Below are positions 1 to 8,376 of a DNA stretch of 64,000 nt, one piece after another. Under the pieces are notes generated by a model. It did no database searches. It saw only the letters and a program-made list of their open reading frames with translations, and had not been told where the DNA came from. Source of the DNA: Pedosphaera sp. GTDB taxonomy: Bacteria; Verrucomicrobiota; Verrucomicrobiia; Limisphaerales; SXQI01. The DNA lies in NCBI GenBank assembly GCA_025359965.1, contig JANYDC010000159.1:37702-101701 (forward strand). The letters run 5' to 3'. The position numbers and the translations under genes were made by a program. Numbering within the stretch: the first letter of the stretch is position 1; each line of letters starts with the position of its first letter.

Positions 1-69
1 CGTGCCGCTGCCCGAACTGAAGTGTCTTCACAATTTCACCCCTTTGCATTGGGGCTCCATCGTTAGTAA

Positions 70-95
70 CCGGGGTGGGTGTTGGCCCACCCCGG
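70..95 (-). terminator. GC-rich hairpin downstream of typA
   Basis: Two perfectly complementary 10-base arms (CCGGGGTGGG at 70-79 and CCCACCCCGG at 86-95) enclose a 6-base loop. They lie about 40 bases past the typA stop codon. No good T tract follows on the minus strand, so this may be a weak or Rho-assisted terminator, or it may belong to a gene outside the window. Confidence 0.45.
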
Positions 96-134
96 TGCAC
101 ACAGTCCTCAGGGACGTGTCTTCCTATATAACGG

Positions 135-1964
135 CTATTCTTCGAGAACCTTAAACACGCGGCTCTGGGAGGCGCGTTTGCGGGCGGTTTCGTCCAGGAT
201 CTTCTTACGAAGACGCAGGTTTTTCGGGGTGGCTTCGACGTATTCGTCGGACCCGATGTATTCGAGCGCGCGCTCGAGCGAAAGTTTCATTGGCGGTTCG
301 AGTTGAACGCCTTTGCCGTCACCCTGGGAACGCATGTTGGTCAGGCGTTTTTCTTTGCAGGGGTTGACCGGGATATCGGCCTCGCGGGCGTTTTCGCCAA
401 CGATCATGCCGACGTAGATGTTGTCACCGGGCTCGACCATCAATCGGCCGCGTTCCTGCACCATGCAAAGGGCGTAAGCGGTTGCTTCGCCACCTTCCAT
501 GCTGACGAGTGAACCGTTCTTGCGAGCGGCGATTTCGCCGCGATCAGCACCGTACTCGTGGAACAAATGGGACATGACGCCCATACCACGGGTTTGGTTG
601 ACGAGATCCGTTTCGAAACCGATGAGGCCGCGTGTCGGGATAATGGCCTCGATGGAAACCTCGTTGCCGTGGTGGTCCATGTTGGTGATGTCACCTTTGC
701 GGTTGGCGAGGTTCTGCAGCACGTCACCCATGGCGTCCTTGGGAATTTCCAAGAACAGTTTTTCCAGGGGTTCCATAAGGTTGCCCTCGGAATCCTTGCG
801 GTAGAGCACTTCGGGACGGGAAACGAGAACTTCATGGCCCTCGCGGCGCATCTGCTCGACCAGAATGGCGATTTGCATTTCGCCGCGGCCTGAGACCTCG
901 AAGATGTTGGGGGCTGCGGTGTCTGCCACGCGAAGGGCGACATTGGTGCGCATTTCCTTAATCAACCGCTCTTTGATATGGCGCGCAGTGACCAATTTTC
1001 CATCGTTGCCGGCCAGAGGACCGTCGTTGACGGCGAATTCCATCTGAATGGTGGGCGGATCGATGGGTTTGAAGGGCAGCGGTTCCGCGTCCATGCTGTC
1101 GGTGATGGTGTCACCGATGAATACGTCTTCGAATCCGCTGATACCAACGATGTCACCGGCATGCGCCTCGGGGATTTCGATCCGCATCATGCCGGAGAAA
1201 TGGAACACCTTGGTGCATTTAGCTTGCAGACGGGTGCCGTTGCCTTTGATACAGACAATGGGATCGCCCACTTTGATTTTGCCACCAATGATCTTACCGA
1301 AAGCAATACGACCGAGATAATCGGAGTAATCCAAGTTGGCCACGAGCATCTTGAGAGTGGCGCTGGCCACTGCACGGGGCGGAGGAATGTGCTTGATAAT
1401 GGCCTCAAACAGCGGCTCCATGGTGGTGCTGGTGTGTTCCATCTCCACTTTGGCGAAGCCCTGCTTGGCCGAAGCGTAGATGACCGGGAAATCGAGCTGC
1501 TCATCGGTGGCATGCAGTGCCACGAAAAGCTCGAACACGAGGTCGAGAATCTTGTGAGGGTTGACGTTTTCGCGGTCAATCTTGTTGATGACAACGATGG
1601 GTTTCGCACCGGCTTCAAGAGCCTTGCGCAGCACGAAGCGGGTCTGAGCCTGAGGGCCTTCAGTGGAATCAACCACCAACAGCACGCCGTCGATCATGTT
1701 CATGATACGCTCAACCTCACCGCCGAAGTCGGCATGGCCCGGGGTGTCCACGATGTTGACGTGGTATTCCTTGTATTTAAAGGCAGCGTTTTTGGCGCGG
1801 ATGGTGATGCCTTTCTCCCTCTCGAGGTCCATAGAGTCCATCATGCGCTCTTCCGTAGCCTGGTTGGCTCGGAAAGTGCCTGATTGTTTAAGTAGACAGT
1901 CGACCAGCGTTGTTTTGCCGTGGTCAACGTGCGCGATGATGGCGATGTTGCGGATGTGCTCCAT
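135..1964 (-). CDS. typA: Translational GTPase TypA/BipA
   Basis: This is a ribosome-binding translational GTPase of the EF-G/LepA class, involved in stress and low-temperature growth and in 50S assembly in the bacteria where it has been studied. The 609 residues match the usual family length. The N-terminal G domain has the G1 motif AHVDHGKT (about residues 11-18), the G2 region with the REKGITI signature, DTPGH (G3) and NKID (G4). It is followed by domain II, the EF-G III/V-like domains, and a lysine/arginine-rich C-terminus typical of TypA. The ATG start gives the standard N-terminus (MEHIRNIAIIAHVDHGK). No clear Shine-Dalgarno sequence is visible upstream. The gene stands alone, with a hairpin behind it. 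Identity is secure; regulation cannot be seen. Confidence 0.97.
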   Translation of the reverse strand: MEHIRNIAIIAHVDHGKTTLVDCLLKQSGTFRANQATEERMMDSMDLEREKGITIRAKNAAFKYKEYHVNIVDTPGHADFGGEVERIMNMIDGVLLVVDSTEGPQAQTRFVLRKALEAGAKPIVVINKIDRENVNPHKILDLVFELFVALHATDEQLDFPVIYASAKQGFAKVEMEHTSTTMEPLFEAIIKHIPPPRAVASATLKMLVANLDYSDYLGRIAFGKIIGGKIKVGDPIVCIKGNGTRLQAKCTKVFHFSGMMRIEIPEAHAGDIVGISGFEDVFIGDTITDSMDAEPLPFKPIDPPTIQMEFAVNDGPLAGNDGKLVTARHIKERLIKEMRTNVALRVADTAAPNIFEVSGRGEMQIAILVEQMRREGHEVLVSRPEVLYRKDSEGNLMEPLEKLFLEIPKDAMGDVLQNLANRKGDITNMDHHGNEVSIEAIIPTRGLIGFETDLVNQTRGMGVMSHLFHEYGADRGEIAARKNGSLVSMEGGEATAYALCMVQERGRLMVEPGDNIYVGMIVGENAREADIPVNPCKEKRLTNMRSQGDGKGVQLEPPMKLSLERALEYIGSDEYVEATPKNLRLRKKILDETARKRASQSRVFKVLEE

Positions 1965-2084
1965 AAATGTCCGATACTAAAATCTAGCCTTTCATTCTCG
2001 CCAATTGAAGGGAATGGGTCAAGGGCTTTGAAGTGACGATTTTAAGGCGTTTTGGTGAAAAACTCGATTTCAACCCCTTACGAG

Positions 2085-2262
2085 GATCGAAAAACGTTGC
2101 TTTACGCGTTCAACGTGCGCTACGGAGCGCGACTCTGTGAGTCGCAGCAACACCGGAACTCAAGACGGATCAACCTTTCCGTGCGCCCTTGGTATCCTAA
2201 CCCGCTGCGGGTCGCAGACCCGCGCTCCGGCGGACGCTCCGGTTTTGGCGATTTGAAGGATT
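2085..2262. repeat. Interspersed repeat rich in GCGCTCCGG / GTCGCAG motifs
   Basis: Non-coding stretch upstream of typA made of short palindromic words (GGAGCGCGACTCTGTGAGTCG, shortened form GACTC..GAGTC; CGGGTCGCAGACCCG; GCGCTCCGGCGGACGCTCCGG). The same words in the same order, diverged, recur at about 17740-17890, and related words at 52800-52960. It looks like a dispersed, degenerate intergenic repeat family. Short ORFs across it are considered chance. Confidence 0.5.
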
Positions 2263-2284
2263 TTGTATTACACCCCCTTCCAAA

Positions 2285-3175
2285 TCAGCCGTCGATCCCA
2301 GCCGCCTCTCGCACCCGCTGGAGGATGACCTCGGGCAAATGCGGCTCAGACCCGATGCTCGGGGTGTACCAGACCATCTTCCCCTTTCGCTCAGTGGGAT
2401 TCCGCCAAGTCGGCTGACCAAGACGCATCCGCTCGCGCACATGGCGCTCCGGTTCGCCCAGCATCATGGGAATATCCTCAAAGGAGTGCAGACCGTCGCT
2501 GATGAAAAATGGGACCACTACGATATTGCGTGATTGGGCGAGGCTGTAGCACTCGGCAATCTTGGGCTCTTCCTCCATGAAAATAGCGTGGACTTCAGCG
2601 TAGATCTCGCAGGCGCGGATCAGTTCCACCTGACGTTCAATGGCTTTCCGAGAGTTTTCACTGTTGCCGGTACCGTGACCGGCTATGAAAAGAGCTGTGT
2701 CACGAGGTTGAGCTGCTCGCGGAAAGGGGTACTTGGCCACGGTTTCCTGAGCACGAGCGATCAGAATTTCCGTCATGCTGTCGTGGGTGCCCACCGGGCC
2801 GCAGTAGAAGATGGTTTGATCGCCGACTTTGCGCTGGCGGGGAAAGTTGGCTCCGTCGGTCGCGGGAAATCCAAGTTCGCGCGGGATCACCTGCTCCGTG
2901 AAATACCCCTCACTAATGAACAGCGGGACCACAAAAACCCTTGGAGCCCATGCCCCTCGCAACACCCCTGCGATGGTTGGCTCCTCCTTCCAAAACCCCG
3001 TAAGCACCTGGGCAAACTGACCCCGACGGCTGAGTTCATCAGCATGCTGATGCGTCGGGGCGGCAGATTCCGCGTTCAACGTTGATCCATGTCCCAGTAA
3101 GATCAGCGCTGAATCCGAGTAATTTTTTCGATCCACGCTTCCATGGGTAACTCGAAAAACAGTCCACTTCAACAT
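2285..3175 (-). CDS. CbiX-type sirohydrochlorin chelatase family protein, two-domain
   Basis: This is a member of the CbiX/SirB class II chelatase family, which inserts Co or Fe into sirohydrochlorin on the cobalamin or sirohaem pathways. Two tandem CbiX-like halves are visible. The first carries LLGHGST with the presumed metal-binding His (about residue 29) and a VVPLFISEGYFTE segment. The second carries FIAGHGTGNSENSR (about residue 165) and VVPFFISDGLHS. About 296 residues is the size expected for the long, internally duplicated form. The N-terminal 20 residues before DSALILLGHG look unlike the family, so translation may begin at a downstream GTG. No other cobalamin or sirohaem genes are nearby, so the metal and pathway are not determined. 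Related verrucomicrobial proteins are sometimes only annotated as cobalamin biosynthesis protein CbiX. Confidence 0.85.
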   Translation of the reverse strand: MLKWTVFRVTHGSVDRKNYSDSALILLGHGSTLNAESAAPTHQHADELSRRGQFAQVLTGFWKEEPTIAGVLRGAWAPRVFVVPLFISEGYFTEQVIPRELGFPATDGANFPRQRKVGDQTIFYCGPVGTHDSMTEILIARAQETVAKYPFPRAAQPRDTALFIAGHGTGNSENSRKAIERQVELIRACEIYAEVHAIFMEEEPKIAECYSLAQSRNIVVVPFFISDGLHSFEDIPMMLGEPERHVRERMRLGQPTWRNPTERKGKMVWYTPSIGSEPHLPEVILQRVREAAGIDG

Positions 3176-3264
3176 CTACGCGATCACTTTCGCTTCAAGC
3201 TGACAGGAAAATTGCGGAGCAATGAAGGCATGTGTGTTGCTAATACGGCAGACAAGGCATAAAA

Positions 3265-3525
3265 GTGAGTGATGGTGCCAAAATAGGCCGCCAAGCTGTG
3301 ATGCAAATCATTCCCATACTCGCCAGCGGTGAAAGTATAATTGGTTTTATGCTTTGGGTGATATGTATGATATACCCTTTTTGGTTGTTCGTAACCGGTG
3401 CTGGATTTTGTCGCTCGAATAAGCCAATACTGAAGAAAAAAGGCGAAATGATGGTGACCACCGGCTTACTCCTAGCGATACTCATTTCTTTTCTGTTCCC
3501 GTTATTCTTGCGTTTTTTACCTTAA
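3265..3525 (+). CDS. Small hypothetical membrane protein
   Basis: I do not recognise this 86-residue product. It has two strongly hydrophobic stretches, about residues 26-48 (GFMLWVICMIYPFWLFVTGA core) and 64-85 (TTGLLLAILISFLFPLFLRF core), separated by a basic loop (NKPILKKKGE), which would suit a two-pass inner-membrane protein. It sits between the CbiX gene (divergent) and another small plus-strand ORF about 65 bases downstream. An overlapping minus-strand ORF has a less natural composition. The call rests only on hydropathy and position. Confidence 0.4.
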   Translation: MSDGAKIGRQAVMQIIPILASGESIIGFMLWVICMIYPFWLFVTGAGFCRSNKPILKKKGEMMVTTGLLLAILISFLFPLFLRFLP

Positions 3526-3591
3526 CGCCGCGCCCCCTTCGTGACAGCATTAACTGCATTCCCTGAAATTGAATCGTACGCACAAAATCCC

Positions 3592-3843
3592 ATGAGCGAA
3601 TCTGCCATTCCGCCCAAATTACCCCAAGAACAGAAGCTTCTCAGCATCTACTTGGACAACACTGCTTACGCCAAAGGAAAAATGATTGTCGGCAGTTTTG
3701 CTGATAAACATGGATTGGTCGAAGCCCACCTTGATGCCTATTTGGACGAAGGCTGGCGGGTGAAACAAATCAGCATGGCGGGAGGAGCCTCTGATTCCTT
3801 GGCAGTCAGATGTTGGCTTGTGGTACTTTTGGAACGCGGTTAG
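3592..3843 (+). CDS. Conserved small hypothetical protein (about 83 aa)
   Basis: This soluble small protein has an orderly sequence: KLLSIYLDNTAYAKGKMIVG, then DKHGLVEAHLDAYLDEGW, then SMAGGASDSLAVRCWLVVLL. The pattern (short amphipathic helix, then two beta strands around a glycine-rich turn) resembles small uncharacterised proteins that I associate with Verrucomicrobiota, but I cannot name a family. An in-frame GTG at 3541 would add 17 residues; the ATG at 3592 is preferred because the conserved-looking part begins just after it. It lies between a small membrane-protein ORF and the SDR gene. Function unknown. Confidence 0.55.
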   Translation: MSESAIPPKLPQEQKLLSIYLDNTAYAKGKMIVGSFADKHGLVEAHLDAYLDEGWRVKQISMAGGASDSLAVRCWLVVLLERG

Positions 3844-3992
3844 CGGCAAAAAGCACGGCGAATTATCGACATTAGTTGGCGGACTACCGCTGCCAGTCAC
3901 TTGCACTTTTCACGGTTGGCAGGAAGTTCTCATTCTAACGCGCGTTCTCCGCCGCCCGGGTTTTAACGCAGCGTCTATGCTAGCAACCATTG

Positions 3993-4736
3993 ATGAACCA
4001 TTCTGTGTTCCTGATCGTCGGTGCCACGGGAGGCATCGGGGCAAGCCTCGCATGCAAACTCTGCCGGGAAGGTCACACGGTGCTCGCCGCCGCACGGACC
4101 CAGGCTGATTTGGACTCTCTGTCCATGGAAACCGGCGCAAAACCATATCTTTGCGATGTGGTCCAATCATCGCAGGTGGATCAACTATTCCAATCGGCCC
4201 TAGCCGATCACGGAAAAATTGACGGCGTGGCTCATTGCGTGGGCTCGCTTTTCCTCAAACCGGCGCACCTGACCAGCGATGCTGATTGGGCCTCGACTCT
4301 GAACATCAATCTGACGTCGGCCTTCTATGTGTTGCGGGCGGCAGCCAAAGCCATGTTGAACACCGGCGGTAGCATCGTGCTCTGTTCATCAGCAGCTGCC
4401 GAGCGCGGCTTGTCCAATCACGAAGCCATTGGTGCGGCCAAGGCGGGCATCATCGGGTTGGCACGTTCCGCCGCCGCGACTTATGCGCGACAAGGAATCC
4501 GCGTCAACGCGGTCGCCCCCGGCATGGTGAGAACGCGTCTCACCGAGGCTTTGACGAAGAACGAGACGATGCTCAAGTTTTCCACCGCGCTGCACGCACT
4601 GAACCGCATCGGTGAACCGGAGGACGTGGCCTCCGCCATCGCCTGGCTGCTTTCCAAACAACAATCCTGGGTAACCGGCCAAGTCATTGGTGTGGACGGC
4701 GGACTGAGCTCAGTCCAGCCCAAATCGACGATGTAA
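3993..4736 (+). CDS. SDR-family oxidoreductase lacking the catalytic tyrosine
   Basis: This is a classical-length short-chain dehydrogenase/reductase (248 aa) with a Rossmann fold. The cofactor motif is GATGGIGA at residues 10-17. The region NTGGSIVLCSSAAAERG supplies the Ser (S133). The usual C-terminal MVRTRLTEAL and VTGQVIGVDGG segments are present. The YxxxK active site is not canonical: the lysine (K150) is there, but the position four residues earlier is Ile (IGAAK) and not Tyr, and the NNAG motif reads HCVG. A subset of SDR proteins carries this substitution, and their activity is unclear. The TTG at 3990 is directly followed by the ATG at 3993, which is the likelier start. No neighbouring pathway genes suggest a substrate. 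Confidence 0.9.
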   Translation: MNHSVFLIVGATGGIGASLACKLCREGHTVLAAARTQADLDSLSMETGAKPYLCDVVQSSQVDQLFQSALADHGKIDGVAHCVGSLFLKPAHLTSDADWASTLNINLTSAFYVLRAAAKAMLNTGGSIVLCSSAAAERGLSNHEAIGAAKAGIIGLARSAAATYARQGIRVNAVAPGMVRTRLTEALTKNETMLKFSTALHALNRIGEPEDVASAIAWLLSKQQSWVTGQVIGVDGGLSSVQPKSTM

Positions 4737-4952
4737 GCATTCTCATCTTTCCCAGATCGTCCTCTTACGTCGGCTTTCTGGTTTGGTGGGAAATTGGGGG
4801 GGGGGAAGAGGTCAAGTACGCTATACTGGCAAACGAAATTAAAGAGCAAAACCCTGTCAAGAAACACACACAGATAATGAAACGCCTAAACCAAAGTGAT
4901 AGCCCATCTCAGCCAAACACGATATTATTTAACCGCGCAGATCTAGGTTAGC

Positions 4953-5354
4953 TTACTGCTCAATCTTAATGTCATCTCCCATACCAGTGTGAAATCCGAT
5001 CTCACGCTTAGGTTGCGCTTCAGTCTCCTCCTCTATTTGACAAGCAATCAACTGAACACAGTGCTGGTTAGTTACAAGCAGGCAAGCCGCTCCGTCGCTC
5101 AACTCCCCTTCAAGTTTGATCATCGAATGACCGCGCGCACTGAGAGTGCGAACTTTGATTGTTACGCCGCTAGATAACGAAGCTGAGAGGACCCAACGCT
5201 TTTTCTTTGAACCACCATTACGCCTTATTTCGATCAGCCAATTCTGAATTTCGATCGCTGTTTGCTGTACGAATGTACCCGCTGATTCGTAAGCATGCTC
5301 CTCTTCGGCTGTTCGTCGTCGAGCAACATTTATCAAAGGAGTTGGATTATTCAT
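4953..5354 (-). CDS. Hypothetical protein (133 aa)
   Basis: I do not recognise this protein. It is soluble and mixed alpha/beta: an N-terminal charged helix (RRRTAEEEHAYESAGTF), a basic patch (GGSKKKRW), then probable strands (WVLSASLSSGVTIKVRTLS, and CLLVTNQHCVQLIACQI) and an acidic tail (GMGDDIKIEQ). It is isolated between the SDR gene and the cytochrome pseudogene. The flanking gaps (4737-4952, which includes a run of ten Gs near 4796-4805, and 5355-5785) show nothing else convincing. Base composition is more AT-rich than the neighbours, which may indicate acquired or poorly constrained DNA. Confidence 0.5.
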   Translation of the reverse strand: MNNPTPLINVARRRTAEEEHAYESAGTFVQQTAIEIQNWLIEIRRNGGSKKKRWVLSASLSSGVTIKVRTLSARGHSMIKLEGELSDGAACLLVTNQHCVQLIACQIEEETEAQPKREIGFHTGMGDDIKIEQ

Positions 5355-5785
5355 GGCGTCGTGGTCAAGTGAATATAGGACAAAATGGACTTGGCTAGAA
5401 TCAGGTTATTAATTCTTATTTATTTCAAATCCGTTTCCATGTAAAGGTTTTGCATGGTTGTGGCAAGCACGCAATTTGATCATGTAGGGAGCCGCTGGTA
5501 CGTCCAGTGTGTTTTTCCCGTCTGGACTCACGGAAACGACGGCAGGAGGTCGACTGACACCTCCTACGTCAATCCTTTCGGCCTCCAAGTCACGCATACT
5601 AATTTCCGCCGCAGGGTGAGGACGTCCCCGAAAATGTCGCCCAGCTTTTCGACGCGCCTTAAGGCATCGGCAGGATTTTTTTGGCATCACCTCAAATGAC
5701 GGACAAAATCCGCTTAACAGGTCGATCAATGCCACCTATTCTCCGGCATGCCAATTCCAATCGCACCCTTTTCAAGAAAATCAAA

Positions 5786-6767
5786 ATGAGCGCGAAATAT
5801 TTCGCCGGATTCGTGGCGTCCGTGCTCCTAACTTGGACGGCAGCCCATGGTGCCGAAACTACAATACCCTCCCTGCATACTCCCCCGCCCTGGGCCTATG
5901 CGGTCAACCCTCCGGACTTTAAGGCCCCGGCTGACGACGGAACTTTGCGCCATGTGCCGGACAGCACTCTTGCGCTGACGCTCACGCAGGTGCGGGACAG
6001 TTTTTTGTCGCCCGATTGGCATCCGGAGTCACCCCCCGATGCCCGAAGTGGTGGTGCATGGGAGGAAGCCCGATGTGTGGGCGTGCGGTTACTGTCATCG
6101 CGCGGAGGGAACGGGGGGGCCGGAGAACACGAGCCTCGCCGGGCTTCCGGCGGCGTACATCATCCAACAGATGGCTGACTTCAAGAGTGGGGTGAGGAAA
6201 ACTTCTGTTCCGCAGAGGGTTCCTCCGGCCACGATGATCGCTGTGGCGAAGGCTACGACTCCAGCCGAGGTGGAAGCGGCGGCGGCTTATTTTTCTAGCC
6301 TCAGTCTGAAACCGCTTATTCGGGTGATTGAGTCGGAGTTGGCACCGAAAACGGAGGTGCGCGGGTGGCACTTGGCCGCGCTCAAGGGTGATGAAAAGGA
6401 GCCGGTCGGCCAGAGGGTTATCGAGATGCCGGAAGACTTGGAACAGTTTGTCAGTCGTGACTCGCGCTCTCATTTTATCGCCTACGTGCCTCTTGGAAGC
6501 ATCCAAAAAGGGAAGGAACTCGCCACCACCGGCGGTGCGGGTAAAACGGTGCAATGCACTATTTGCCATGGACCAGAACTGAAGGGACTCGGGCCCATCC
6601 CCGGCATTGCAGGCCGCTCACCGAGTTATCTCGTGCGCCAACTCTTCGATTTCAGAGAGGGCACTCGCGCTGGAATTAGCAGCGCGCTGATGAAACCAAC
6701 CGTTGAACACTTGACGATTGAAGACATGATCGCACTGGCTGCCTACGCTGCTTCCCTGACACCGTGA
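5786..6767 (+). pseudogene. Di-haem cytochrome c, interrupted by a frameshift at a C6 run
   Basis: The reading frame opens at an ATG (5786) with a Sec signal peptide (MSAKYFAGFVASVLLTWTAA) and a periplasmic segment ending DSFLSPDWHPESPP. It shifts by one base at the six-C run 6032-6037 and continues in the next frame as MPEVVVHGRKPDVWACGYCH through to a stop at 6767. The two frames join into one protein of about 325 residues with two CxxCH haem sites: CGYCH near the junction and CTICH in the second half. The second half ends in the helical TIEDMIALAAYAASL of c-type cytochromes. Removing one C restores the frame exactly. Either the gene is inactivated, or the base is a homopolymer error and the gene is intact. 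It is a probable soluble periplasmic electron carrier. Confidence 0.75.
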
Positions 6768-6823
6768 ATGATGCGCCTTGCGTCGTGAGGTCTGCATAGA
6801 ACCCTCAAAGCTGCCGATCACCC

Positions 6824-6930
6824 AACAGCCCATCCGCAAAACGGTAGTGAGTCAGCGAATGGCCGACAAACGCTGGCTCATCTGGAATACCTCACCAGAT
6901 TGCTGAAAAAGATGTCAGAGAAATGCTCAC
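6824..6930 (+). pseudogene. Remnant A of a nucleotidyltransferase-locus ORF
   Basis: About 85 bases starting CAGCCCATCCGCAAAACGGT match, with scattered changes and a small deletion, the sequence starting at 8031 (CAGCCCATCCGTAAAACGGT, then a GCTGGCTCAT word, then a GAT..TGCTGAAA/TTTCTGAAA word). The similarity ends close to where the GxxExxY block begins, so this appears to be a truncated copy of the remnant at 8023-8346. It has no open frame. Confidence 0.55.
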
Positions 6931-6951
6931 TAAAACCAAAGCGGAGCCAAA

Positions 6952-7371
6952 TCATTTATCGCGCAGAGTCGCAGAGACGCGGAGTGGGTCTTCGTCCAAA
7001 CCGTTGACTGCGCGGACGATTCCATCCTTCATCAGAGCAGCACCGAAATTGAGCAAATAACCTAGCTTCAATCCGGTCAGACGAAGGTAGGTTTGCAACT
7101 GTTTGCGGTGAACGGCATGAAGGGCTTCAACTGATTTAAGCTCAACAACAACTATCCCCGCCAGAATAATATCCGCACGAAAGCCCTCATCAAATTGAAG
7201 CCCTTTGTAGCTAACCGGGATCGGCACCTGCCGTTTGACCAGAAGCCCTCGCGCAGTCAATTCATAGGCCAACACAGTTTCGTAAACGGACTCGAGTAAT
7301 CCGGGTCCAAGTTGCCGATGCGATTCAATAGCAGCTTCGATGAGAATTGTGCCAAGTCGGTTCTCATTCAT
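6952..7371 (-). CDS. GxxExxY family protein
   Basis: This protein of 139 residues, the usual size for the family (PF13366), carries the naming motif in GPGLLESVYE at about residues 22-31. It also has the conserved FRADIILAGIVVVELKSVE core, which resembles a PD-(D/E)xK nuclease-like fold, and the YLLNFGAALMKDGIVR strand near the end. Biochemical function is not established. These genes are frequent in Verrucomicrobiota and Bacteroidota genomes and often sit among small dispersed repeats, as here: GCAGAG-type words lie on both sides (6959-6985 and 7440-7560). Its position splits an apparent duplicated module, which suggests that it arrived as a mobile cassette. Confidence 0.9.
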   Translation of the reverse strand: MNENRLGTILIEAAIESHRQLGPGLLESVYETVLAYELTARGLLVKRQVPIPVSYKGLQFDEGFRADIILAGIVVVELKSVEALHAVHRKQLQTYLRLTGLKLGYLLNFGAALMKDGIVRAVNGLDEDPLRVSATLRDK

Positions 7372-7439
7372 AGGGCCGCATTCTTGTGTGACTCTGAGGC
7401 TTTGGGCGAGAATCTTTTATTCGTGCATTTGAGGTTGGA

Positions 7440-7556
7440 AAATTCGCGCAGAGCCGCTGAGTCGCAGAGATGGTGCTTCCACAAATCAACAGAGAGAAAA
7501 TCGGCTGACTCCTCTTTGCTCTTTGAAAACTCTGCGCCTCAGCGCCTCAGCGCGAG
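7440..7556. repeat. Inverted GCAGAG/CTCTGCG repeats flanking the GxxExxY gene
   Basis: CGCGCAGAGCCGCTGAGTCG at about 7443 is matched in reverse by CTCTGCGCCTCAGCGCCTCA at about 7535. A third related copy (GCGCAGAGTCGCAGAGACGC) overlaps the 3' end of the GxxExxY gene at 6960-6980. Repeats of this type commonly accompany GxxExxY genes and may mark cassette boundaries. The rest of 7372-7636 shows no gene. Confidence 0.55.
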
Positions 7557-7636
7557 AATCCCCCCTCTCCTCAAATTAGTTATCACCCGGCTCGGAGTAG
7601 TTCTTCGCTCAACCGATCGACACCCTTCCATACGAC

Positions 7637-7960
7637 TCAGGCCAAAAGGGCTTTGATCACTTTGGATTCCTCAACCCCGGTCAGGCGCGCATCCAGACCT
7701 TGGGTTTTGAAAGTGAAACGCTGGTGATTCATTCCGAGCAGATGTAACACGGTGGCGTGGAAATCATGAACATTCACAGGGTCTTGGATGATGTTATTGG
7801 AGAACTCATCGGTCTCACCGTAAATAGTGCCGGGCTCCAAACCGCCACCCCTCCTCCACATGGTGAAACAGCGGGGGTGATAATCGCGAAGGTAGTTTTC
7901 TTTGGTGAGACCGCTCTGTGAATAAACCGCGGCCCAGATGATGCGATCGATATCCCTAAA
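7637..7960 (-). pseudogene. Truncated duplicate of the 3' end of the DUF1501 gene
   Basis: The 74 codons at 7637-7861 are nearly the same as the last 74 codons of the intact DUF1501 gene at 8377-9843, with 8 differences by my count, and they end in the same [12 protein letters not shown]. Nucleotide similarity continues past the ORF to about 7920, skips roughly 80 bases, and resumes briefly (GATCGATATCC). The N-terminal three quarters, including the signal sequence, are absent, so this is a dead copy from an old local duplication. Confidence 0.85.
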
Positions 7961-8022
7961 GGTTGACGGTAGTGTTACGGCGGGTTTGGGTTGCCCCAGT
8001 GGAGCCTCCGACGCAGCCCATC

Positions 8023-8346
8023 ATGCAGCAGCCCATCCGTAAAACGGTGGGCAGACAGCGCACGGCCGATGAAGCGCTGGCTCATTTAGAAGACCTGATT
8101 CGATTTCTGAAAGCAAATGTCCCTCAGGCATTCACCAGAATCGAGGGAGACTATTTCCCTGTTCGGAAAACAGTTGGTAAATCTGGCGCAAAGAGGGGGT
8201 GATTTTGCGGTGGTGGATGGCCTTGCCGTAATATTTAATGGATATGACCGGCTGACTTTATTCTTCTCAAACAGAATTCCTGGCGCGAAAAAGATAAATT
8301 GGACATTCTGGCAATGAAGGAAATCATTGCCAGGGAAGTGGGACAA
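8023..8346 (+). pseudogene. Remnant B of a MNT-type nucleotidyltransferase
   Basis: Three reading frames each hold a piece. Frame one reads QQPIRKTVGRQRTADEALAHL from about 8030. A second frame, about 8166-8270, reads QLVNLAQRGGDFAVVDGLAV then FNGYDRLTL, which is very like the start of small nucleotidyltransferase proteins where VVGGLAV and GYDRLTLDLDLL carry the fold and the metal ligands. The third, from about 8274, ends WREKDKLDILAMKEIIAREV at a stop at 8346, resembling the C-terminus of the same family. The catalytic DxD part is lost between the last two pieces. It probably was a minimal nucleotidyltransferase (possibly one half of a MNT/HEPN-like pair), now decayed. Confidence 0.55.
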
Positions 8347-8376
8347 ATCTAATGACTTAAGTCAAAAGCCTGCTAC

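Noticed and set aside
978..1883. A 301-codon plus-strand ORF within typA
   Set aside because: It is antisense to a certain gene and mirrors its codon positions. There is no independent evidence of coding.
5409..5735. A 108-codon minus-strand ORF upstream of the cytochrome gene, and an 81-codon plus-strand ORF overlapping it
   Set aside because: Neither has a recognisable domain, a ribosome-binding site or natural composition, and the two overlap each other. The interval is better left as non-coding or decayed sequence.
7963..8202. A 79-codon plus-strand ORF as a real gene
   Set aside because: It covers only one frame of the decayed nucleotidyltransferase region, and the family motifs continue in other frames. 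It is therefore annotated as a pseudogene remnant.
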